DNA from: Hylemonella sp.
GTDB lineage: Bacteria; Pseudomonadota; Gammaproteobacteria; Burkholderiales; Burkholderiaceae_C
Reading direction: 5' to 3'
DNA length: 64,000 bases
Assembly (NCBI GenBank): GCA_030680575.1
Contig: JAUXVI010000041.1
Span: 1-64,000, forward strand
A program made the translations under genes and the position numbers. The notes below the pieces were generated by a model. It was given only the letters and a program-made list of their open reading frames with translations, did not search any database and was not told where the DNA came from. Positions 57,969-64,000 of the stretch are shown one piece after another (position 1 is the first letter of the stretch; the number at the start of each line of letters is the position of its first letter).

Positions 57969-59189
57969 CTATGTATTCCGTAGCGGCACGCGCAGACAGA
58001 ACAAGGTCCCGCGGCCAATTTGGCTTGAAATGTCGAGCTGGCCACCAAAGTGGCGCGCCCGCTCGCGCATGCCCAGCACGCCGTAGGCGGTCTGGGCCTC
58101 AAAAGCCTGCGCCGCCGCGCCGCAGCCGTTGTCCTGCACCGAGATCGTCAACACAGCAGCTTCGATACGAATGCGCACCGCCAGTGCGCTGGCACGCGCA
58201 TGGCGGCCGACGTTGCTGAGCATTTCCTGGAAGATGCGAAACACCGCCATCGCCATGGCTTCAGGCAGTACCACGCCCTCGGTGCCCTGCATGTCCCAGT
58301 CCAGCGCCAGCTCGGCCGACTGGGCGAATTCCTGCGCCTGCCATTCGAGCGCCGCCCACAGCCCCTGGTGGTCGAGGATGCTGGGACGCAGGTCGGTGAT
58401 GATGCGCCCGACGTTGTCGACCGCGGTCTCGATCAGGCGGCTCATGTTCTGGCACTTGCAGCGCAGCCGGGTGCGCATGGCCTCGGCCTCATCCGGTGCG
58501 CGCTGCTGCTGCTCGCCCAGGCGCTTGTCCATCCAGTTGACGTCCATCTTCAGCGCCACCAGCAGGCTGCCGAGTTCGTCGTGCACCTCACGCGCGATGC
58601 GGGTGCGCTCGTCCTCGCGCACTTTTTCCGAATACGCCGCCAGCTCGCGCAACTGACCGAGCGCCACCGACAGCTCGTGCGTACGCGCGGCCACGCGGGT
58701 CTCCAGTTCATCATTGGCGCGTGCCAGCTCGGCGTTGGCCTGCTGCAGTGCTTCGGCGGCGCGCCGGCGTTCGGTGATGTCGACAAAGGTGACCACCGCG
58801 CCGCGCACTTGCTGCCCATCCAGCAGCGGGTAGCTGGAATATTCGACCGGGAAAGGCTGCTGGTCGCGGCGCCAGAACACCTCGGCGTCAATGCGGCAGG
58901 GCAGGCCCTGGCGAAAGGCGTTGAAGATCGGGCAGTCCTGCGCCGGGTAGGTGCTGCCGTCGGCGTGCGAATGGTGGGTCAGCTCGTGCATGTTACGGCC
59001 CAGCACCTCGTCGGCCGCCCAGCCCAGCATGCGGGCGCCGGCCCGGTTGATGAAGGTGCAGTGTCCCTCCAGGTCGATGCCGAAAATGCCTTCACCGGTG
59101 GACTCCAGCAGCAGCTCGAGCTGGTGCTGCCACAGCGGATCTTCGGTGGCGGGCAAAGGGTTCCGGGCTTCGAACGTAGCGGCACGCAT
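57969..59189 (-). CDS. NarX-type sensor histidine kinase with PAS domain
   Basis: 406 residues from ATG 59189 (MRAATFEARNP); the track start at 59747 runs through the ohrR region on the other strand. A PAS domain (about 25-150) has GEGIFGIDLEGHCTFINRAG. A coiled coil leads to a HisKA_3 kinase with the phospho-accepting His in RIAREVHDELGSLLVALKMD, and an ATPase domain has FRIFQEMLSNVGRHARAS. No membrane segment, so cytoplasmic. Its partner is the NarL-type gene one base downstream. Confidence 0.88.
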   Translation of the reverse strand: MRAATFEARNPLPATEDPLWQHQLELLLESTGEGIFGIDLEGHCTFINRAGARMLGWAADEVLGRNMHELTHHSHADGSTYPAQDCPIFNAFRQGLPCRIDAEVFWRRDQQPFPVEYSSYPLLDGQQVRGAVVTFVDITERRRAAEALQQANAELARANDELETRVAARTHELSVALGQLRELAAYSEKVREDERTRIAREVHDELGSLLVALKMDVNWMDKRLGEQQQRAPDEAEAMRTRLRCKCQNMSRLIETAVDNVGRIITDLRPSILDHQGLWAALEWQAQEFAQSAELALDWDMQGTEGVVLPEAMAMAVFRIFQEMLSNVGRHARASALAVRIRIEAAVLTISVQDNGCGAAAQAFEAQTAYGVLGMRERARHFGGQLDISSQIGRGTLFCLRVPLRNT

Positions 59190-59285
59190 GCCACATCTGC
59201 TGCAATGTTTATGCCAGCCGCCTGTTCCATTGGCCGCCAATCCTGAAACAATAGCGGCAGAATCGCAGCTTTCACCCATCCGTCC

Positions 59286-59732
59286 ATGCCCCCCTCCACC
59301 GACGACCTGCTGCTCGAGCAACAGCTCTGCTTTCCGCTCTACGCGGCCTCGCGGCTGCTGACCCGGCTCTACCAGCCCCTGCTGGAGCCGCTCGGGCTGA
59401 CCTATCCGCAGTACATCGTGCTGATGATCCTGTGGGAAGACGCACCCTGCGCCGTGTCCCACATCGGTGAGCGGGCCCAGCTCGCCAGCAACACGCTGAC
59501 GCCGCTGCTCAAACGCCTGGAGCAACTCGGCGTGGTCCAACGCGTGCGTTCCAGCGAGGACGAGCGCGTGGTCAACATCAGCCTCACGCCGGCCGGGCGC
59601 GCCCTCAAGCAGAAGTGCGCCTGCATCCCGACCCAGCTGCTCGAGCGCATGGGCTACTCCAGCCAGGACGCGCTGAAACTCAAGAAACAGCTCGACAGCC
59701 TGCTGGCCCACCTGCAAGCCGCCGCAGACTGA
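59286..59732 (+). CDS. ohrR: MarR-family organic-peroxide sensor OhrR
   Basis: 148 residues with the redox-active Cys15 in LEQQLCFPLYAASRLLTRLY, the OhrR hallmark, and a MarR winged helix (AQLASNTLTPLLKRLEQLGV, RSSEDERVVNISLTPAGRAL). Two more Cys are in QKCACIP. Oxidation of Cys15 by organic hydroperoxides would release DNA and allow ohr expression. It is followed by ohr on the same strand with a 95-bp gap. Confidence 0.9.
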   Translation: MPPSTDDLLLEQQLCFPLYAASRLLTRLYQPLLEPLGLTYPQYIVLMILWEDAPCAVSHIGERAQLASNTLTPLLKRLEQLGVVQRVRSSEDERVVNISLTPAGRALKQKCACIPTQLLERMGYSSQDALKLKKQLDSLLAHLQAAAD

Positions 59733-59791
59733 CCAAGGCCGGCTCACCCCAATCCCCTGCCCACAGCAAGGTTTTCATAAATCTCCGACAA

Positions 59792-59809
59792 TACATCGCA
59801 CACGATTTA
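59792..59809 (+). promoter_or_regulatory. Candidate OhrR operator upstream of ohr
   Basis: TACATCGCACACGATTTA has imperfect inverted arms TA(C/A)ATCG and CGAT(T/G)TA around CACA. It sits 19 bases before the ohr ATG, where a repressor would block initiation. It is in the AT-rich part of the ohrR-ohr gap. Confidence 0.5.
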
Positions 59810-59827
59810 ATCTTTTAGGAGTTATTC

Positions 59828-60244
59828 ATGAAAACCTTGTACCAAACCCGTGCCAGCGCTACCGGCGGCCGCAATGGCCATGTCGTCTCGCAAGACGGCG
59901 TGCTCGATCTGCGCCTGGCCATTCCGAAGGAAATGGGCGGCCCTGGCGGCGCGCTCACCAACCCGGAGCAGATGTTTGCCGCCGGCTATGCCGCCTGCTT
60001 CGACTCGGCCCTGGCTTTCGTCGCCGGCCAGCGCAAGCAGAAGCTGCAAGGCACCCAGGTGGATGCCACCGTCGGCATTGGCCCCAATGACAAGGGCGGT
60101 TTTGGTCTGGCTGTCACGCTGGAAGTCACCATTCCCGACCTGCCGCGCGAAGAAGCGCAGGCCCTGATGGAAGCCACCCACCAGGTCTGCCCCTACTCCA
60201 ATGCGCTGCGCGGCAATGTGCCGGTGGAACTGATCCTGAAGTAA
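59828..60244 (+). CDS. ohr: Organic hydroperoxide resistance peroxidase Ohr
   Basis: 138 residues with both catalytic Cys in their proper context: Cys57 in GYAACFDSAL and Cys121 in HQVCPYSNAL. Ohr reduces organic and fatty-acid hydroperoxides using lipoylated proteins. ATG 59828 follows TTTAGGAGTTATTC. Regulated by the adjacent ohrR. Confidence 0.95.
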   Translation: MKTLYQTRASATGGRNGHVVSQDGVLDLRLAIPKEMGGPGGALTNPEQMFAAGYAACFDSALAFVAGQRKQKLQGTQVDATVGIGPNDKGGFGLAVTLEVTIPDLPREEAQALMEATHQVCPYSNALRGNVPVELILK

Positions 60245-60251
60245 GCAGCGT

Positions 60252-60293
60252 CCAGGACGTCCAGCCCCTCAATGACGCGGGCTGGCGTCCTGG
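60252..60293. terminator. Terminator-like hairpin between ohr and the PilZ gene
   Basis: CCAGGACGTCCAGCCC pairs with GGGCTGGCGTCCTGG through one bulged T, giving a stem of about 15 bp. No T-run is visible. It lies between two convergent genes and includes the last codons of the PilZ gene. Confidence 0.5.
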
Positions 60294-60652
60294 GCCATCA
60301 GTTTGGCCAGGTCACGTTCCAGCACGTCGTGATCGCCGGCATTGAACTCGACCAGCTGGCGCAGGTGGGTGATGCTGTCAAGGTCAATGCGGTCGCAGTG
60401 CAGGCCGATATGGCGGCCCTCCACATGGGCCACCGTGGCGTCCATCACAATCACCGCCCCGGGTGCCAGCTCAAGGCGCAGGTGACAGGGTTGGCCGGTC
60501 ATGGCGGGCCAGGTGTCGTCATGCTCGATCAGCGCGCCCTTGAGCGAGACATCGATCAGGCGCGCCGCATGGTTGCGGCCAGCAACAGACACCAGCGCCG
60601 GCGCATCGAAGCCGGAGCGCCAGAATTGGCGACGTTCGGTGGTCGTGTTCAT
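60269..60652 (-). CDS. PilZ-domain protein (c-di-GMP effector-like), paralogue 2
   Basis: 127 residues from ATG 60652 (MNTTTERRQFWRSGF); the track starts at TTG 60658. It has the PilZ motifs RRQFWR and DVSLKG. The C-terminus HIGLHCDRIDLDSITHLRQL closely matches that of the PilZ protein at 17845-18279, so the two share a subfamily beyond the c-di-GMP site. It has its own promoter. Confidence 0.85.
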   Translation of the reverse strand: MNTTTERRQFWRSGFDAPALVSVAGRNHAARLIDVSLKGALIEHDDTWPAMTGQPCHLRLELAPGAVIVMDATVAHVEGRHIGLHCDRIDLDSITHLRQLVEFNAGDHDVLERDLAKLMAQDASPRH

Positions 60653-60681
60653 GAGCAACTCCTGAAGAGGGAGACGTGCTC

Positions 60682-60710
60682 ACGGTAGCCCTGTGCACCC
60701 GGGCTGTCAA
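60682..60710 (-). promoter_or_regulatory. Sigma-70-type promoter for the PilZ gene
   Basis: On the minus strand TTGACA (60710-60705) and TACCGT (60687-60682) are separated by 17 bases. The -35 box is perfect, the -10 box weak. It ends 30 bases upstream of the PilZ ATG. Confidence 0.55.
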
Positions 60711-60720
60711 ACCGGGATGG

Positions 60721-61530
60721 CTAGGTGTTTACCAGGGTATCGGGCGGCAGGCGATCGATTTCGCCCAGCAATTGCGCCAGTGCCCGGCCACTGGCCTGCA
60801 GCACGGACTGCCCCAGCGCGGCGGTGGCCGCAGCGGCATTGCCGACGGCGCCCGCCCGGTTGTAGTCCTGCATCTGCCAACCCAGCTTGGCACTCTTGCC
60901 GTTGCCGAGGAGAGGGAAATTCTGCGCGCGTTGCTGCGAGGCGGAAGCAAAGTCCTGCGCCTGCGCCATGGCCACCCGCTCGGGCTTGAGCGCCAGCATC
61001 ATGGCAGTCTCGATCTGGCCGGCGTGGATGCCGAAGCGGTGTTCTTCCGCCGTGAACTGCTGCTCCGCCTCCGGCCCCAACGGCAGGTTGAACCAGCTCA
61101 CGCTGTAGACCAACATATCGAGCCGGGCGCGCAGATCGCGCGCCACGATGTCCATCACGCTGACCTGACCGCCATGCGAATTGAGCAGCACCAGCTTCTT
61201 GATGCCGACGCGCGCCACCGATTCGCCGATCTCGGTCCACAAACTGATGACCGTGTGCGACGACAAGGTGAGCGTGCCGGGAAAGCGCTGGTGCTCCGGG
61301 CTCAGACCCACGGCCTGCGTCGGCAGGAACAGCACCGGCAACTCGGCCGGCAGGTGCGGTAGCGTCGCGGCCACCACACCGTCCACCAGATCGGTGTCCA
61401 CGCTCACCGGCAGATGCGGGCCATGTTGCTCAGTGGCCGCCACCGGCAGCACGGCAATGGTGCGGGCCGTGTCGAGTTGCGCAAAGTCGCGCGTGCTCAG
61501 GTCGATCCAGAAACGGGAAGGGATGCTCAT
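60721..61530 (-). CDS. Creatininase-family amidohydrolase
   Basis: 269 residues with the metal-binding motifs of the family: VAATEQHGPHLPVSVDTDLV (Glu, His, Asp), LLNSHGGQVS and HAGQIETAMM (Glu). Members include creatininase and the FAPy-type deformylases of cofactor and riboflavin pathways; this one has no pathway neighbour, so the substrate is open. It starts just past the radical SAM gene stop. Confidence 0.85.
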   Translation of the reverse strand: MSIPSRFWIDLSTRDFAQLDTARTIAVLPVAATEQHGPHLPVSVDTDLVDGVVAATLPHLPAELPVLFLPTQAVGLSPEHQRFPGTLTLSSHTVISLWTEIGESVARVGIKKLVLLNSHGGQVSVMDIVARDLRARLDMLVYSVSWFNLPLGPEAEQQFTAEEHRFGIHAGQIETAMMLALKPERVAMAQAQDFASASQQRAQNFPLLGNGKSAKLGWQMQDYNRAGAVGNAAAATAALGQSVLQASGRALAQLLGEIDRLPPDTLVNT

Positions 61531-61534
61531 GTGC

Positions 61535-63130
61535 TTATCTTAGAGCCTCAGCCGCCAGCGTTGCCGCGCCGGCACCATCCGGGGAGTCGCTGTGGCGCGC
61601 CTGCCGTTCGGCCCGCACGCGCACGGCTCGCGCCACCGGCACGCCTTGCGCCGGCAGCACCTCGCGCAGGCTGTGCGGCCTGGCCCGCGCGCCGCTGGCC
61701 AGGTAATCGGCCAGCAGCGTCTGGCGCACAGTGTGCGCATCGCGTCGCTGCTCCGTCACCAGGTAATCGAACAGGGCATCCACCAGTTGCTCGGGCGTGA
61801 GGTGGCTGGTCTCGCCGGTGCGCAACCACAACCAGTCCGCAAAGGCCAGGAAGGCCGCGAACGCCGAGGGCCCCTGCAGCAACAGCGGCAAGCTTTGCCG
61901 GAACCGCCCCGAGTTGGCAATCAGATCCCAGTAACGCGCCAAGCGGGTGAAACGCTGCATGGTGGCGGCATCAACGGCGCCGGTCTGGCGCACAGTGTAA
62001 GGCGGCGCGGGGTCGTAGACCATGCCGTAGTCGGCGGTGTGGCGCGCAATCGGCGTGCCGCGCAGGCGCTTCAAGATGCCGAGCTGGATCTCGTGCGGTC
62101 CCAGCCCGTACAGGCGGTCAAAGCCGTCGGCAAAACTGGCCAGCGTTTCGCCGGGCAGGCCGAAGATCAGGTCGGCATGCAAGTGCGCCGGGCTCTCGCC
62201 CACCAGCCAGCGCAGGTTGGCTTCGGTCTTGTCGTTGTCCTGCCGGCGCGAGATGCGCTGCTGCACCTCGACGTTGAAGCTCTGGATGCCGACTTCGAAC
62301 TGCAGCACGCCCTCGGGGAAGCGCACGATCATGGCTTTCAGGCGCTCCGGCAACTGGTCCGGCACCACCTCGAAATGCACGAACAGGTCCGGCACCATAC
62401 GGTCGAGGAAAAACTGCAGGATGCGCACCGAGGCCTCGACCTTGAGGTTGAAGGTGCGGTCGACAAACTTGAAGTGGCGTGCGCCGCGCCGGTACAGCGC
62501 ATCCATCTCGGCCAGGAAGGTCTCGAGGTCGAAAGCCCAGGCGGTCTTGTCGAGCGAACTCAAACAGAACTCGCACTTGAAAGGGCAGCCGCGCGAAGCC
62601 TCCACATACAGCAGGCGGTGTGCCAGGTCGTCATCGCTGTACTCGGCATAGGGCAGCACGATCTCGTCCAGCGGTGGCTGAACGCCTGCGATGACCTTCA
62701 TCAGCGGCGCGGGGCCATGCAACAGCGCTCGGCACAACTTGGGAAAACTGACGTCACCCCAGCCCGTGATGACGTGGTCGGCCAGCCCCACAATCGCCTG
62801 CTCTTCCACTTCATGACTGACCTCGGGGCCACCGAGCACCAGCTTGATATCGGGCCGTGCCGCCTTCAGCAAACGCAGCACCTCGGTGGTCTGCGTCACA
62901 TTCCAGATGTAGACACCGAAACCGACGATGGCCGGGTTCAGGGCCAGCAACTCATCGACGATCTGCTGCGGATCACGCGCAATGGTGAACTCGCGCAGCA
63001 CGCTGCGTGCACGCAAGTCCTCGCCACCATGACGCGCCATATTGGCCAGCAGGTAACGCAGGCCGAGCGAGGCGTGGATGTACTTGGCGTTGAGCGTCGC
63101 AAGGACGATGGCGGCAGGCTGGTCGGGCAT
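61535..63130 (-). CDS. B12-binding-domain radical SAM protein
   Basis: 531 residues from ATG 63130 (MPDQPAAIVLATLNAKYIHA); the track extension overlaps the next gene. An N-terminal cobalamin-binding-like domain (about 1-140) has VGFGVYIWNVTQTTEVLRLL. The radical SAM core has the cluster motif CPFKCEFC in EASRGCPFKCEFCLSS. A DUF4080-like C-terminus follows (LVDALFDYLVTEQRRDAHTV). The substrate is unknown; relatives include methyltransferases and lipid or pigment enzymes. Confidence 0.85.
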   Translation of the reverse strand: MPDQPAAIVLATLNAKYIHASLGLRYLLANMARHGGEDLRARSVLREFTIARDPQQIVDELLALNPAIVGFGVYIWNVTQTTEVLRLLKAARPDIKLVLGGPEVSHEVEEQAIVGLADHVITGWGDVSFPKLCRALLHGPAPLMKVIAGVQPPLDEIVLPYAEYSDDDLAHRLLYVEASRGCPFKCEFCLSSLDKTAWAFDLETFLAEMDALYRRGARHFKFVDRTFNLKVEASVRILQFFLDRMVPDLFVHFEVVPDQLPERLKAMIVRFPEGVLQFEVGIQSFNVEVQQRISRRQDNDKTEANLRWLVGESPAHLHADLIFGLPGETLASFADGFDRLYGLGPHEIQLGILKRLRGTPIARHTADYGMVYDPAPPYTVRQTGAVDAATMQRFTRLARYWDLIANSGRFRQSLPLLLQGPSAFAAFLAFADWLWLRTGETSHLTPEQLVDALFDYLVTEQRRDAHTVRQTLLADYLASGARARPHSLREVLPAQGVPVARAVRVRAERQARHSDSPDGAGAATLAAEALR

Positions 63131-63158
63131 GCCGCCATTATCGGAGTGCGCCGGTTTC

Positions 63159-63176
63159 AGCGCTAGCTTTAGCGCT
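63159..63176. repeat. Small hairpin at the end of the cfa-like gene
   Basis: AGCGCTA and TAGCGCT form a perfect 7-bp stem around GCTT, overlapping the stop of the cyclopropane synthase gene. No T-run follows. It may help end that transcript or be incidental. Confidence 0.35.
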
Positions 63177-64000
63177 CGCTGTACATCCAGCGGCGCGACC
63201 AGGGCAGGCCGCGCGCCTGCCGGCCGGCCTTGCGGCACAGCACCTGGTACAGCGACACCTCGTCGTGCTCGAAGGCCCACTGGCTGCCGGCCAGGTAAAC
63301 GCGCCAGATGCGCCAGCGTTTCTCATCCACCATGCCACGCAGCGTCTCGCCGTTGGCCTCGAAGGCCTGGCTCCACAAGTCGGTGGTGCGCGCGTAGTGG
63401 CGGCGCAGGCTCTCCACATCGAGCGCTTCCAGGCCGCCCTCCTGCATGGCCTTGAGCACGGTGCTGATGTGCGGCAGCTCGCCGTGCGGGAAGACGTAGC
63501 GGTCGATGAAACGGCCGCCGCCGTGGCTGGTCTCGCCGTCGTTGGCGTCGGTGGAGGTGATGCCGTGGTTGAGCACCCAGCCGTCATCGGCCAGCATCTC
63601 GTGGATGCGGCTGAAATAGGCCGGCAGGTGCTGGATGCCGACGTGCTCGAACATGCCGACGCTGGTGATGCGGTCGAACTGGCCCTGCACCTCGCGGTAG
63701 TCCTGCAGGCGAATCTCGACACGGTCCTGCAGCCCGGCTTGGCGCACACGCTCGGTGGCCAGCTCGAACTGCCGCTGCGACAGCGTGACGCCGAGGCAGC
63801 GCGCGCCGAACTGGCTCGCCGCGCGCATGACCAGCGCGCCCCAGCCGCAGCCGATGTCGAGCAGGCGCTGGCCGGGCTGCAACTGCACCTTGGTCAGGAT
63901 GTGGTCGATCTTCTTGGTCTGTGCTTCGCTCAGCGTCTCATCGCCGCGCTCGAAGTAGGCGCAGGAGTAGACCATGGCCGGGTCGAGCCAGACCTGGTAG
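63169..64000 (-). CDS. cfa: Cyclopropane-fatty-acyl-phospholipid synthase, N-terminus beyond the window
   Basis: The frame is open to the window edge, giving 276 C-terminal residues; the track starts at an internal Met (63975). Visible motifs are the SAM site LLDIGCGWGALVMRAA, YFERGDETLSEAQTKKIDHI, FDRITSVGMFEHVGIQHLPA and a C-terminal WRIWRVYLAGSQWAFEHDEV typical of Cfa. It methylenates double bonds in membrane lipids with S-adenosylmethionine, usually in stationary phase or stress. Confidence 0.9.
   Translation of the reverse strand, partial: YQVWLDPAMVYSCAYFERGDETLSEAQTKKIDHILTKVQLQPGQRLLDIGCGWGALVMRAASQFGARCLGVTLSQRQFELATERVRQAGLQDRVEIRLQDYREVQGQFDRITSVGMFEHVGIQHLPAYFSRIHEMLADDGWVLNHGITSTDANDGETSHGGGRFIDRYVFPHGELPHISTVLKAMQEGGLEALDVESLRRHYARTTDLWSQAFEANGETLRGMVDEKRWRIWRVYLAGSQWAFEHDEVSLYQVLCRKAGRQARGLPWSRRWMYSER

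Noticed and set aside
59190-59747. Long N-terminal extension of the NarX-like kinase ORF
   Set aside because: It reads antisense to ohrR; the PAS domain begins soon after ATG 59189.

Overview
The window is about 64 kb of GC-rich DNA from a betaproteobacterium, most likely Burkholderiales, family Comamonadaceae. The reasons are the flgA/flgMN/flgB-L layout, a Bug-type tricarboxylate receptor, the gene style of the phn and cyanate loci, and four copies of a roughly 55-bp intergenic repeat (ATAGCT...GGCCACTTTT) that I recall from that family. No tRNA, rRNA, CRISPR array or prophage was seen.

Layout. (1) 1-200: the end of an IS256-family element. (2) 342-12514: flagellar cluster, flgN-flgM-flgA on the minus strand and flgBCDEFGHIJKL on the plus strand, with a sigma-28 promoter in front of flgM; an HDOD-domain signalling gene follows flgL. 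(3) 13.8-22.4 kb: metabolic and regulatory genes (EamA exporter, aminotransferase, PhzF-like protein, two transcription regulators, a PilZ protein, DUF3237, Bug receptor). (4) 22.7-30.7 kb: an envelope/stress cluster (BON, glycine-zipper, lmo0937-like, CsbD, DUF4398 and OmpA proteins) interleaved with two-component proteins and a Crp-like regulator. (5) 30.8-32 kb: a small AT-richer island with two unknown genes and short repeats. (6) 33.9-45.6 kb: a complete carbon-phosphorus lyase locus phnF-DCE-GHIJKLMNP plus an EamA transporter, with a candidate Pho box and PhnF operators. (7) 45.6-50.5 kb: an operon behind a textbook sigma-54 promoter (rhodanese, OsmC-like, acyl-CoA-dehydrogenase-like, rubredoxin/FAD reductase, GST). 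(8) 50.5-53.5 kb: phosphatase, SlyX, an extra IF-1 with a long leader, and an NTF2/TetR divergent pair with two palindromic operators. (9) 53.5-59.2 kb: cyanase with a nitrate/cyanate-type ABC transporter behind a second sigma-54 promoter, preceded by a NarX/NarL-like pair. (10) 59.3-64 kb: ohrR/ohr, a second PilZ protein, a creatininase-family protein, a B12-binding radical SAM protein and a truncated cyclopropane fatty acid synthase.

How it fits together. Much of 33-59 kb looks like nutrient scavenging: phosphonate phosphorus under Pho/PhnF control, cyanate nitrogen under sigma-54 control, and a sigma-54-driven sulfur/redox operon close by. The least explained parts are the sigma-54 rhodanese-OsmC-dehydrogenase-rubredoxin operon with its triple GTCGACA motif, a twin CxxC insertion in PhnK, an N-terminal CxCG extension ahead of a Tat-like signal in the cyanate/nitrate binding protein, and the dispersed repeats, one of which lies inside the phzF-like reading frame. 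All functional calls come from reading the sequence and remembered family features; no database search was run.
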